Source: a virus. Taken from it: DNA of 31,880 nt. The stretch is from positions 1 to 31,880 of IMG/VR virus record IMGVR_UViG_3300005831_000025; one strand, given 5' to 3'. Shown in pieces: positions 16,900 through 25,135 of this stretch. The first letter of the stretch is position 1. Each line of letters begins with the position of its first letter. The notes beneath the pieces were generated by a model. The model did not search any database. It was not told the DNA's origin and worked only from the letters and a program-made list of their open reading frames with translations. The translations under genes were made by a program, and so were the position numbers.

Positions 16900-17333
16900 T
16901 TCAATATATCTCCCTTGTTAGTTTTTAAAGTGTAACCCTCCACCTCAAGTCAATTTTGAATAGATTTGAAACTACTAAGAGTCATTGTTTATAATGTTTA
17001 GGTAATTACAACTTGAAATAAATAAAAGGCTTCAATAGCCCTTTAAACGTCAAATAGACCTATATAATAAGTCTATTAATATTGATATATAATTAAGTTA
17101 AATATATATAAAAAATATGCCTAATTTATATGGATTTTTAATGATTTATCCTCATTTGAAACCATTACAAACAGTACATTGTAGACACGCATATTTTTCA
17201 ATATTGCCATATCTGATATATATTTAGATTATCGAGCATTTACAGACAAGTTATAGAATTTAGCCTACAAGTGTATGACTTTTCTCACAGATTGGCTACA
17301 AATACTCAACAGCACCATTGATATCACTACGTT
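16900..17333. other. 434-bp structured gap between MuF and scaffold genes
   Basis: No gene. In minus-strand order it holds repeat element copy 3 (17232-17337), a hairpin AATAGAC/GTCTATT (about 17053-17077), a copy of the recurring motif (17035-17052), and a short GGCT/AGCC stem followed by TTTTATTTATTT. The last could be a weak terminator. This is the place where a step between early-assembly and capsid expression could be set. Confidence 0.45.
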
Positions 17334-17337
17334 TCAA
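17232..17337 (-). repeat. Structured repeat element, copy 3 of 3
   Basis: Read on the minus strand it begins TTGAAACGTAGTGATATCA, with the TGA stop of the MuF gene inside the first four bases. It continues to hairpin arms GAGTATTTGTAGCCAA (17292-17307) and TTGTCTGTAAATGCTC (17234-17249). It shares the box, the spacing and the arms with the copies at 3978 and 31215. Confidence 0.85.
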
Positions 17338-18236
17338 GGATTTTGATATTGTTTCGCCCAGTCTTTATATTTTGAGTATTTTATTATATCTTTAGATATA
17401 TTATCTTTTCTTTCTTTGAAGTTAACATTAACCATACTAGCTATAGTTGTACATCTACAATTTATATCTAATGAAGCAACTCCAAAATTAGATGGTGATT
17501 TAGTCTTATGACCATTGTAATGAAAGTAACCTTTATCATCTGATATTTGACCATCTAGTTTTTTATGTGCATCTCTAGTTCTATTATCTAATGTGGCTAA
17601 CCATACTTTTTTGAATTGTATTCCTAGATTCTCGGCTTCTTCATATGATCTTTCAATACCTTTGTTTCGAATTCTATTGATTTCAGTTCTTGAGATTTTC
17701 ATACTTTGATTTCTAGAAATATTTAATATATTACTAACTTCTTTAGATAACTTTTTTAAGTCTGAACCTTTAATAATGTTCTGTATTATTGATTGCTTGA
17801 TCCTAAGCAGAGAATTTGATTTATTTTTTATAATTCTATCTTTAATATATAAACTCGATATTGGTTGTTTTATAGCTTCTTCAACTTGTTCTAAAGGTAT
17901 TTGATTGAATACCAAGTCTATGTTTGCACCGTTGAGCATATTAAACATACTTAACATATATGAATTGTAGTATACTTTTATTAATGTGTTATAAATTGAG
18001 GTGTATTCCTCGGAAAAATAACTATCTAATATAGCTTTGATTTTACTTTCTATCATCACAAATCTATTATTAATTAGAATATCGTTATAAATGACTACTC
18101 CATCTTTTGCAAAAAAAATAAATATACCAGCTATCAACTGATATATTTTAGTATTCATTTCTTCATATCTCTTAATTATTTCCTGTTCAGAGTATTTATA
18201 GTATAGATCTATATTTTCATTTGAATATATATCCAT
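17334..18236 (-). CDS. Minor head protein (MuF / SPP1 gp7-like)
   Basis: 300 aa, ATG behind AAAGGGTGATGTAGTTGA. The first ~170 residues are helical. Residues ~175-265 carry the MuF domain: SRTEINRIRNKG, then VWLATLDNRTRDAHKKLDG (211-229), a spacer YFHYNGHKTKSPSNFG, and DINCRC (257-262). The protein is packaged in the head beside the portal and assists head morphogenesis and DNA ejection. There is no toxin-type C-terminal extension. It follows the portal gene after a 281-bp gap. Confidence 0.9.
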   Translation of the reverse strand: MDIYSNENIDLYYKYSEQEIIKRYEEMNTKIYQLIAGIFIFFAKDGVVIYNDILINNRFVMIESKIKAILDSYFSEEYTSIYNTLIKVYYNSYMLSMFNMLNGANIDLVFNQIPLEQVEEAIKQPISSLYIKDRIIKNKSNSLLRIKQSIIQNIIKGSDLKKLSKEVSNILNISRNQSMKISRTEINRIRNKGIERSYEEAENLGIQFKKVWLATLDNRTRDAHKKLDGQISDDKGYFHYNGHKTKSPSNFGVASLDINCRCTTIASMVNVNFKERKDNISKDIIKYSKYKDWAKQYQNP

Positions 18237-18517
18237 TCAACTACATCACCCTTTCAATATTTAATTTAATTAGTCTAAATATAATTTCCAGTTTTAAAGC
18301 ACTAAAATATATATGCTTTTATTGTGAATGTAACACAAGTACATTCTGTCACATTCGTTTTGTGAGTATTAGTGGCTTTGAGTACATTTACCAATTTTGA
18401 CCCTCGCTTTAAAAGTTATAGTGGTATCATAATTTACAGTTTTGGAAATCATCTACTAATAAATACATGGAAAATATATAATTTATTTATAAGAATTTTT
18501 TTAATTGGAAATAGATT
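18237..18517. other. 281-bp gap between portal and MuF genes
   Basis: No gene. It contains the second GAATGT hairpin element (18326-18381). On the minus strand downstream of it lies an A+T-rich segment with TATATT/TATAAT-like hexamers that could house a promoter for the MuF gene; I cannot fix one. Confidence 0.35.
18326..18381 (+). repeat. GAATGT hairpin element, copy 2 of 2
   Basis: GAATGTAACACAAGT, then TGTCACATTC (18347-18356) which pairs back with GAATGT-ACA, then TATTAGTGGCTTTGA. It matches 11469-11526 in block order and spacing. Confidence 0.65.
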
Positions 18518-20023
18518 TTATTCTTTTACATTTTCGTTTTTATCAATGCTTTTTACATCATCTAAATTCTTTTCATCATCTGACGTATTATTAGTATCAA
18601 TAGACTTATCAAAATATACGTCACTCTTTAATTCCTCTTCATAATCCATTTGAGTCATTTCTTCATCTATGTTAGTAACCCATGGATGATTAGATATAAT
18701 AGTTTTATCAGATATGATTCCTTTAGACTTCATACACATATCAACTATTTCAAGGTTATTAATAACTAAACTTCTATTATATATAACTTCGATTGCTTTA
18801 ATGTCATCTTGTGGTTTATTATTAAACTTCAAATATTCATTAGCAAACCAAAATACTTTATTTAAGAATTTAGTAACGTTTGCTTCAAAATCATTTGCTT
18901 TCAAATCTAATGCCGCATATCTATTAAGTATTACTACATTAGTAATATTGCCATCTCCAACTTTATTAATATCAACACCTTGACCGAATTCAAAGATGCT
19001 ATCTCTTAAAGTATTCTTTAATCTATCTCTAGCTTCAAAAGGTATATCATTCTTCATATACTCTACATTACCATTTTCATCTAAAGGAATTACTTTATAC
19101 TTCTTAACATATTCCATAAACTCATCTAATCTATCAGTCATTCCACCATAATTTATTAATTTCATTATAGCTTCTTGGAAATCCTCAATATTGTTTGCAA
19201 AATCAGATATTGTAATATCATAACAATCTATGAATGCTTTAATAGGTACTAGATCGGTCAATGCTTCTTTATTATTATATAGTGGTATAAATGGTACTCT
19301 ACCCCAACTATGTCCCTCAGTTGACACTAATTCACCTAATGAATAGTTATTAACATTCCAATGATATGATGGGTTAACACTTATCAATGAATCAAATATA
19401 AAATTACCTTGAATATCTTGTTCATAAAAAGTAACTGTTTTAGCATCCCAAACCTCAACTTTATATCTATTAATCTTGTTTCCATTAGTATCTACTATTG
19501 AAAATGAATAATATCTAATTACTTGCATTAAAGTATCTTGATATCTCGAATCATATATTGGGATGATCTCTTCCGAATCTATAACTAAAGTATCTAATTC
19601 ATTATTATTGTTTATAAATATATGTAACCATCCGATAGCTTTTTTACAACTCTCTTTGGCAACATCTCTAATGAAATCATTGATATTAATTACTTTAGAT
19701 ATATTATTAGCATTAGTTAATATAACTGGTTTCGAAAAGGAGTAATTAACTTTTTGATCTATTAATGTCTTTAAGAATCCATGAGGTAATTTATTGTTTG
19801 ATCTCCACTCATCTTTGATATTTCTACCATTAGTAAAGTATTCGAAGTTTCTTTCATGAATAATTGTATTATTTGAACAATAATACTTCTCTCCATCATC
19901 CATATTAATTTTCGATTGTGAAGCCGAATCGCTTTTTATAATTTCTGATATTATATCTGAATTACTTATTGTCTTTATAGAACTCAATTTAGCTTTTAAA
20001 AGATCTAAATCATATATGTACAT
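18518..20023 (-). CDS. Portal protein (SPP1 gp6-like)
   Basis: 501 aa, ATG behind GGCAGGGATATA. Size and layout fit SPP1-type portals: helical N-terminus, YYCSNNTIIHERNFEYFTNGR... NNKLPHGFLKTLIDQKVNYSFSKP (about 48-98), KKAIGWLHIFINNNNELDTLVIDSEEIIPIYD (about 129-160), a wing with WGRVPFIPLYNNKEALTDLVPIKAFIDCYD (239-270), and a C-terminal acidic Asp/Asn-rich tail. It forms the dodecameric ring through which DNA is packaged. It lies 15 bp after the lipoprotein gene. Confidence 0.9.
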   Translation of the reverse strand: MYIYDLDLLKAKLSSIKTISNSDIISEIIKSDSASQSKINMDDGEKYYCSNNTIIHERNFEYFTNGRNIKDEWRSNNKLPHGFLKTLIDQKVNYSFSKPVILTNANNISKVININDFIRDVAKESCKKAIGWLHIFINNNNELDTLVIDSEEIIPIYDSRYQDTLMQVIRYYSFSIVDTNGNKINRYKVEVWDAKTVTFYEQDIQGNFIFDSLISVNPSYHWNVNNYSLGELVSTEGHSWGRVPFIPLYNNKEALTDLVPIKAFIDCYDITISDFANNIEDFQEAIMKLINYGGMTDRLDEFMEYVKKYKVIPLDENGNVEYMKNDIPFEARDRLKNTLRDSIFEFGQGVDINKVGDGNITNVVILNRYAALDLKANDFEANVTKFLNKVFWFANEYLKFNNKPQDDIKAIEVIYNRSLVINNLEIVDMCMKSKGIISDKTIISNHPWVTNIDEEMTQMDYEEELKSDVYFDKSIDTNNTSDDEKNLDDVKSIDKNENVKE

Positions 20024-20038
20024 TATATCCCTGCCTTT

Positions 20039-20440
20039 CTATCTTTTAGATCCAACATATACTAATTTTATAGTTAGTCCACCAGATACTTTTATTTCAG
20101 AATCTATTGGAATACAAGCATTCTTATATTCTTTTATATAATCTTCGGAATTAGTACCCATCATTTCTATAAAAGATTTACATTCAACTACTCCATCACC
20201 TTTAGTTGCAATTACATTATAATATCCAGGTGTTAAGTCTTTACCAGATATATATTGACCATCTGACAAAGTTATATCATCTACTTTTATTTGAGTTTCT
20301 TCTACATTAGTTGTTATATTTTTAGTAGTTATTACTTCACCTTTATATTCATAATTTCTATCTTTGTTAATACATGAATATAAAGTCGAAAATACAATTA
20401 TTGCTATAAAGAATGTTATACATCCTTTTATTATTTTCAT
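20039..20440 (-). CDS. Membrane-anchored lipoprotein in the packaging operon
   Basis: 133 aa, ATG behind GAGGTGAAACA, a site that overlaps the terL stop, so it is coupled to terL. It has a type-II signal peptide: MKIIKGC then a hydrophobic stretch (8-20) and the lipobox LYSC (Cys23). The mature part has SDGQYISGKDLTPGYYNVIATKGDGVVE, a pattern known in secreted Bacillota proteins ('aGxY-a-G-G'), and ends with a beta-rich SGGLTIKLVYVG. It is not a virion part of any kind I know. An exported lipoprotein in phage is often a superinfection-exclusion factor; that role is inference. A host-derived cargo gene is the alternative. Confidence 0.75.
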   Translation of the reverse strand: MKIIKGCITFFIAIIVFSTLYSCINKDRNYEYKGEVITTKNITTNVEETQIKVDDITLSDGQYISGKDLTPGYYNVIATKGDGVVECKSFIEMMGTNSEDYIKEYKNACIPIDSEIKVSGGLTIKLVYVGSKR

Positions 20441-20444
20441 TGTT

Positions 20445-21710
20445 TCACCTCATAAAATTCATTGATCGCTTGAACACAATAGTATTGATAAAATACCTTT
20501 CTTCATCTTTAGTGTGGTCATGTACCTTTAAAGGCTTATCATCACCTTTATTGCTTGCTTTTTCATCCCAACAATATGATGAGAATTCTTTAAAACTATT
20601 AACACAACAATCATTAAATAAAAGTAACCCATCATTTAAAACTGATGAGTAGTTCTTTATACCTTCTAATACATTATTGTTAGCCTTAATAATCTTTGAA
20701 ATTTGCCTTTGCTTTAACTCAGCTATGAAACTTGATGCTGATGGATCTATTATTATAGCTCTTATAGGTCTATTCTTAATAAAATCAATCATGTCATTAG
20801 CATATTCTTTATCAGTCTTTTGGACTTCAGAATCTCTACCACTAAAATAATATTCATCTATCTTGTAATATTTATTGTTATATTTACCATATAGACCAAA
20901 TGCACATGGATTATAAGTGCCATAGTCAACAGATACATAATACTCGGTATATGCCCTATCTTCGGTATTAACAACATGTTTTTCATATGAAAACATATCA
21001 TATATAATTCCATCGGCTATAACCCATAATCCTAGTATAAATCGCTTATAGAATAATCCACTATATCTATTTTGATATCTTTGTTTTATAGACTCTGACA
21101 ATGTTAGATTATCATTCATAGTAAAATGAAGTTTCAACATATTCTTTTCAGTACATTTATCAATCCAATTTACTTTAAACCAATGTTGTGGAGAATCTGG
21201 ATTGCAGTTAAACCAAAATTTACTTCCATCAATTGAACATCTACCAGTTGCTTGGTTTACAAATGATTCTGGCATCAATGCAACTTCATCAAACAATATT
21301 CCTGCTAATGTTAAGCCTTGGATTAGATCTTGCGAACTCTCATCTTTACCACCAAATAAGAAGAATTTATTGGTTACACTACCTTTTGATATTGTTATCA
21401 AGTTTTCAGTCTTTACTTCATATATTTCATAACCTAAACTAATTAATGCTTGTTTAAGCCACATCCACACATTTCGCCTAAATGATCCAATTGTTTTTCC
21501 ACACATTGCGAATAGTTCATTGTTAAAGCTCGACATTGCCCAAATAACAAATGATGTTGCTAATGATAGTGTTTTGCCACTTCTAATAGCTCCATCAGCT
21601 ATAATTCCATCATAACTAGTACATAACCACCAGTTTAATACTTTCATTTGTTTATTTGAGAATTGTTTGAATTTAAAATTACTTTTATGACTTATAGATC
21701 TTTTATTCAA
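20445..21710 (-). CDS. terL: Terminase large subunit (PBSX/SPP1 type)
   Basis: 421 aa; the ATG overlaps the terS stop (ATGA). ATPase half: Walker A GAIRSGKT (40-47), Walker B ILFDE (138-142), coupling motif WFNCNPD (166-172). Nuclease half: VDYG with Asp262, IIIDPSASS with Asp322, and VHDHTKDEERY (397-406) providing the last acidic residues. All key residues are present and length is normal. The enzyme packages DNA into the prohead in a headful or cohesive-end manner; PBSX/SPP1-type relatives are mostly headful, which would agree with circular permutation. Confidence 0.95.
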   Translation of the reverse strand: MNKRSISHKSNFKFKQFSNKQMKVLNWWLCTSYDGIIADGAIRSGKTLSLATSFVIWAMSSFNNELFAMCGKTIGSFRRNVWMWLKQALISLGYEIYEVKTENLITISKGSVTNKFFLFGGKDESSQDLIQGLTLAGILFDEVALMPESFVNQATGRCSIDGSKFWFNCNPDSPQHWFKVNWIDKCTEKNMLKLHFTMNDNLTLSESIKQRYQNRYSGLFYKRFILGLWVIADGIIYDMFSYEKHVVNTEDRAYTEYYVSVDYGTYNPCAFGLYGKYNNKYYKIDEYYFSGRDSEVQKTDKEYANDMIDFIKNRPIRAIIIDPSASSFIAELKQRQISKIIKANNNVLEGIKNYSSVLNDGLLLFNDCCVNSFKEFSSYCWDEKASNKGDDKPLKVHDHTKDEERYFINTIVFKRSMNFMR

Positions 21711-22336
21711 TCTTCATCCCTCTCATTTTCATCATTCCATACGTTTAAAGTTTGCTTTAATGCATCAACGAAACCGCTATCATTATCTTCATTTTCAGTT
21801 TTAATCAACCCAAGTTTAATCTTTTCCAACATTAGCTTTTCTTTTTCAATAACTAATCTTTCTGCTTCCATATTAGACTTTATGATCTCTAATTCCAATC
21901 GTTTTAGTTGGATATCATTATAATAAGCTGTCTTTAATACTGATACACTTAAATCTTTTAATTTACTAACATTGATCTGCTTGATATCTTTTTCATCACC
22001 ATATGCACTAAGAAATTTATTGAGTTCATTCTCTAAAACATAATTAGTTGTATTCAATATGTTTCTTGATATTTCATCTATAGTAGAGTTTCTCTTGGAA
22101 ATCTTTGCAAGACCACTATTCTCTAGACTTTCAGATTTTGTAAATTCTTCTAACTTCGATGTTCCATTTGATATGTCTTTTTTGATATTATCTCTCATAA
22201 AGTATGTACTTCTAATTGAAGCGTATGTTTTATAATTAAGACCTTCTTGTTTACAAAAATCCTTCATAGTCATATTGCTTGCTATTTGTTTCTTTACTAT
22301 CTCATCCCATTCTTTTTCTGTTTTATATACTTTCAT
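21707..22336 (-). CDS. terS: Terminase small subunit
   Basis: 209 aa from ATG 22336, placed by the AAAGGTGGTGAACTA site; an in-frame ATG at 22396 has none. Residues ~5-40 form a helix-turn-helix (WDEIVKKQIASNMTMKDFCKQEGLNYKTYASIRSTYF) suited to binding the packaging site. Residues ~115-185 are long helices or coiled coil (IQLKRLELEIIKSNMEAERLVIEKEKLMLEKIKLG), the usual oligomerisation core. Overlap with terL and position decide the call, as small terminases are poorly conserved. Confidence 0.8.
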   Translation of the reverse strand: MKVYKTEKEWDEIVKKQIASNMTMKDFCKQEGLNYKTYASIRSTYFMRDNIKKDISNGTSKLEEFTKSESLENSGLAKISKRNSTIDEISRNILNTTNYVLENELNKFLSAYGDEKDIKQINVSKLKDLSVSVLKTAYYNDIQLKRLELEIIKSNMEAERLVIEKEKLMLEKIKLGLIKTENEDNDSGFVDALKQTLNVWNDENERDED

Positions 22337-22383
22337 TAGTTCACCACCTTTAATACAACTTATATATTTAATAAAGCATGCAT

Positions 22384-22413
22384 AGTATATATACATACTC
22401 TATAAGTATACAA
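22384..22413 (-). promoter_or_regulatory. Candidate promoter ahead of terS
   Basis: Minus strand: TTGTAT (22408-22413), 18-bp spacer, TATACT (22384-22389). The -35 is poor and the -10 is good. It lies just after the holin stop and about 50 bp upstream of the terS start. Confidence 0.35.
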
Positions 22414-22418
22414 ATAAT

Positions 22419-22781
22419 TTAATTTGCATTTAATAATTTATGTAATTTAGACTTTTCTTTTAATATATTTATATTGTTTAATATTTCAACACTTTCAGCT
22501 ACACAAAAGAAAAATAATGTTGCGAATTTAAATATTGAATCTCCAATAAAATAATAATCAATTGCACTACCTATAATGACCAATGTCAACATGCTAATTC
22601 TTACTAATATTGTTTGTAACACAAAGTTTACACTAACGATTTTGATTTTATATGATACAATACATTTTGTAATTAGATTTACTAACATTAACAAAATTAA
22701 TACATATAATGCAGTTTCAATTCCTTTAATTAAAATAATTAATGTTGATGCAAATGACACGGATATGATTTTTAAATTCAT
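22419..22781 (-). CDS. Phage holin
   Basis: 120 aa, ATG behind AGAAGGGAGATATTAAA. It has several hydrophobic segments (about 5-35, 48-78, 84-100) and the C-terminal pattern RISMLTLVIIGSAIDYYFIG..FKFATLFFFCVAESVEILNNINILKEK, which fits the Bacillota holin_4 family (TTM domains plus an 'E-SILEN' helix). It would permeabilise the membrane for the amidase at 25136-25885. It is 2.4 kb away from that endolysin, at the head of the packaging operon, and only 24 nt downstream of a terminator-like hairpin. Confidence 0.82.
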   Translation of the reverse strand: MNLKIISVSFASTLIILIKGIETALYVLILLMLVNLITKCIVSYKIKIVSVNFVLQTILVRISMLTLVIIGSAIDYYFIGDSIFKFATLFFFCVAESVEILNNINILKEKSKLHKLLNAN

Positions 22782-22812
22782 ATTTTAATATCTCCCTTCT
22801 TTAAAAATAAAT

Positions 22813-22851
22813 AAAAAAAAATTAGACTCTCATAATTTACATGAGAGTCTA
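22813..22851 (-). terminator. Strong intrinsic terminator upstream of holin
   Basis: Perfect 10-bp stem AGACTCTCAT/ATGAGAGTCT with a 7-nt loop, then nine T on the minus strand (A9 at 22813-22821). It lies between the repeat array and the holin ribosome site, with no room for a promoter in between. It is probably a controlled terminator or attenuator for late transcription. Confidence 0.85.
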
Positions 22852-23376
22852 TTATCGTATTAAAATAAAGGCAGGTTTATTATCTATAATATTAGGTATA
22901 GTAGTATGAAAAAATACTACTATTTTATGTCTTGTATTATGTTTATTAATTATCTAAGTGATCGAAAAATTTCTAAGTGATATTTCTAAGTGACTCAAAA
23001 TCCTAAGTGATTATTCCTAAGTGAAAATTTATTTTCTAAGTGAACCTAAGTGATTTTCTAAGTGAATAATTTTCTAAGTGATAATTTTCTACGTCGCAGA
23101 AAGTGAATTTCTAAGTGATTTTTATATAATATTTCTAAGTGAAACACCTACGTCTTAATTGATATGACTGTGTTTCAGTATTTTCTACGTCGCAGCTTTT
23201 TCTAAGTGATATTTTCTAGGTGATTTTCTAAGTGGTATAAGTGATGATTTCTAAGTGATAAACTTTTCTAAGTGTCACTTAGTAATTTTCTAAGTGATTT
23301 TCTAAGTGACACCACTTAGCTTTTCTAGGTGATATTTTCCTAAGTGACATCACATGATTTTCACTTAAAAAATGAC
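22852..23376. other. Gene-free region between two terminators
   Basis: About 525 bp with no credible ORF on either strand. Almost all of it is the CTAAGTGA array below. Because it is bounded on both sides by minus-strand terminators, any minus transcript that starts inside it would be a short non-coding RNA ending at 22813-22851. Confidence 0.55.
22954..23346 (+). repeat. Iteron-like CTAAGTGA array
   Basis: About 18 exact CTAAGTG units (for example 22954, 22973, 22986, 23003, 23017, 23036, 23046, 23074, 23111, 23202, 23302), usually in the context TTTTCTAAGTGAT. There are also variants CTACGTC (three, two followed by GCAG) and CTAGGTG (two), and inverted CACTTAG near the right end. Spacing is irregular, about 10 to 25 bp. 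Two units face inverted partners, giving hairpins CTAAGTG-T-CACTTAG (23268-23282) and CTAAGTG-ACAC-CACTTAG (23302-23319). This resembles a replication-initiator, partition or multi-site regulator target. Confidence 0.85.
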
Positions 23377-23407
23377 AAAAAAAATATAGAGAGGCTTTTG
23401 ACCTCTC
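23377..23407 (-). terminator. Terminator of the membrane-protein gene
   Basis: Stem GAGAGG/CCTCTC (23389-23394, 23402-23407), 7-nt loop, then TATATTTTTTTT on the minus strand. It begins 6 bp after the stop of 23413-24807. Confidence 0.8.
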
Positions 23408-23412
23408 CATTA

Positions 23413-24807
23413 TTATAATTCTTTTACAAATATGCTTTTATTTCTTTTAGTTGGATGTTTCATTACTACTCCCAAACTTTCCAAGTATCCATATATCTTC
23501 TTGCCTTTGTGTTCAGTTATACATATTGCATTCGATATTTTAGTAGTGCCTAAACATTCATTTTCATTGTTCAAATTATTAATCATATAGTTATAATATT
23601 CCTTTAAAGATTTATCATCTATGTTTGAATCTTTAAACATATCACTTTTTACAATATCGGTTTGATTTACTTTAATTGGTTTTTCTGCTTTCTTTATATA
23701 TGCCATTGCTGGTTTCAAATCTTCATCACTTATTATTATTTCATTTGAATCATACTTTTTAGAATCTGATTCTATCTGACTATTAATATAGTTTTCATTA
23801 TCAATAAACACTTCTGATTTATAATACTTTACTTTAGTGATTTCTTGTTTAGGTCTAGATATTATACAAACTAATAAAAATACTGCTTCGAATAACCAAT
23901 AAAATCCTTTAGTTGCAATCTCTGCGTTTGAACCAAAAGCATAATCATAAGCCGATTTTTTTTTCAATGAACTATCTGGATTTATTATTTTAGTATTTAG
24001 ATTGCTTAAATCTGTTTGTAGTTTACCAATATCGTTGGATAAAGTATCTATTCTTGATTGTATTCCACTAGCCGAATTGTTACTTTCATTTAATTTATCT
24101 CTAGATTCTATTAATTTCTTCTTGTCATTTTCTAAAGTTGATATTTCTTTTCTCAATCCAGTTATTAAAGATCCAGTTTCTTTTAATCCAGAATTTTTAT
24201 TAGCTGTTATTTGACTATTCAAACTTGATATTTTTGAATCCTTTTGTTTAACTTGAGAGTTTAAATCATCTCTCAATTTCTTATCCTCTGATGAACTATC
24301 TTTGTCACTAGTCATTGCCAATGCATAATTACTATTTTCAGTATCTAATAGTTTTGTTTTAGTATCTATTTGAGATTCAATCATTTTTTTTTCGCTTTCT
24401 AATGTCTTGTATTCTTTGGAATTTTGTATGCTCGATGTTTTACTATCTTGAACTTGTTTTAATGTATACCCAGCCATAGACATAGTTGAGTACCATAATA
24501 AAGCAATCCATACTGGTATGAATATTATCCTAGTAGGAATATTAAGCTTTTTAATTTCATTTTTAAAGTTAAATTGACCATGAATTATTCCTATTGGCAA
24601 CAATGTCTGAATAATACCCAGACCAAAGGCTCTACTTATCTGAAAAGTTTTACCAAGGTAATCGTCTGATGTTTCTGCCCAAAAAGATATGTTTATAACC
24701 ATCATTATAACTATTCCAATCCACTTTACAATTACCAATTGTAAACCATCCATATTTGAAAACTTATTCTTCAAATACTCTAATCTAGAAACTTCTACTT
24801 TATTCAT
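23413..24807 (-). CDS. Four-pass membrane protein with coiled coil and putative winged-helix tail
   Basis: 464 aa, ATG behind AAAAGGTGGTCTAAAA. Three N-terminal membrane segments (about 23-43, 60-77, 93-113) are followed by a long coiled coil (~125-275, repeated LESEKKMIES, LRKEISTLENDKKKL, IDTLSNDIGKLQTDL) and a fourth segment (~300-317, FYWLFEAVFLLVCIIS). The remaining ~145 residues are soluble. The last ~50 (TKISNAICITEHKGKKIYGYLESLGVVMKHPTKRNKSIFVKEL) read as helix, recognition-type helix and basic wing. With an inside N-terminus the parity puts the coiled coil outside and this tail in the cytoplasm. I know no named family for it. Adjacency to the CTAAGTGA array suggests it could bind that DNA; this is inference. 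A lysis or exclusion role is an alternative. Confidence 0.75.
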   Translation of the reverse strand: MNKVEVSRLEYLKNKFSNMDGLQLVIVKWIGIVIMMVINISFWAETSDDYLGKTFQISRAFGLGIIQTLLPIGIIHGQFNFKNEIKKLNIPTRIIFIPVWIALLWYSTMSMAGYTLKQVQDSKTSSIQNSKEYKTLESEKKMIESQIDTKTKLLDTENSNYALAMTSDKDSSSEDKKLRDDLNSQVKQKDSKISSLNSQITANKNSGLKETGSLITGLRKEISTLENDKKKLIESRDKLNESNNSASGIQSRIDTLSNDIGKLQTDLSNLNTKIINPDSSLKKKSAYDYAFGSNAEIATKGFYWLFEAVFLLVCIISRPKQEITKVKYYKSEVFIDNENYINSQIESDSKKYDSNEIIISDEDLKPAMAYIKKAEKPIKVNQTDIVKSDMFKDSNIDDKSLKEYYNYMINNLNNENECLGTTKISNAICITEHKGKKIYGYLESLGVVMKHPTKRNKSIFVKEL

Positions 24808-24860
24808 TTTTAGACCACCTTTTAAATTATTTTTTTGAATGTTGTCTATACATAAATAAA

Positions 24861-24905
24861 GACATGTTATTTTATTAACACGTCATTTTATGACTTGTAT
24901 ACAAG
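24861..24905 (-). terminator. Palindrome cluster / probable terminator before membrane-protein gene
   Basis: Three adjoining palindromes: CTTGTATACAAG (24894-24905), GTCAT-TTT-ATGAC (24882-24894) and GACGTGTTA/TAACATGTC (24861-24884, one wobble), the last followed on the minus strand by TTTATTTATG. It probably ends the lysis transcript; the palindromes could also be operator sites. A TATAAT-like hexamer at 24908-24913 lies just upstream. Confidence 0.5.
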
Positions 24906-24921
24906 ATATTATATCACATTA

Positions 24922-25119
24922 TTATATATTTGTATAGTACTCTTTGTTTGAGCAAAACTTATCGATTTCGCCTCTTAATGCTTCGCTTCTTGGAAATATA
25001 CATATTTTTCTCAAATGATTATCTCTATGAGATATAGTATTAATTAATGGAAATCCTTTTAACATCAAGTACCCAGCTAATCTTAAATTGAAAATAGTAA
25101 TTACTCTTGACTCACTCAT
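24922..25119 (-). CDS. DUF5659-like small protein, copy 3
   Basis: 65 aa, ATG behind AAAGGAGATTAAAACATT. The core NLRLAGYLMLKGFPLI (residues ~11-26) followed by CIFPRSEALRGEIDKF matches the pattern 'LAgyLm-kG-pL ... iF-xxexl-xxI-xy' shared with 27060-27275 and 27613-27816. I connect this pattern with the DUF5659 family of small proteins in Clostridia and their phages. Function unknown. It differs from the two plus-strand copies in lying in the lysis block, 16 bp after the amidase gene. Confidence 0.65.
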   Translation of the reverse strand: MSESRVITIFNLRLAGYLMLKGFPLINTISHRDNHLRKICIFPRSEALRGEIDKFCSNKEYYTNI

Positions 25120-25135
25120 AATGTTTTAATCTCCT

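Noticed and set aside
22954-23346. CRISPR array
   Set aside because: Units are 7-10 bp with irregular 10-25 bp gaps that do not behave as spacers, and no cas gene is present.
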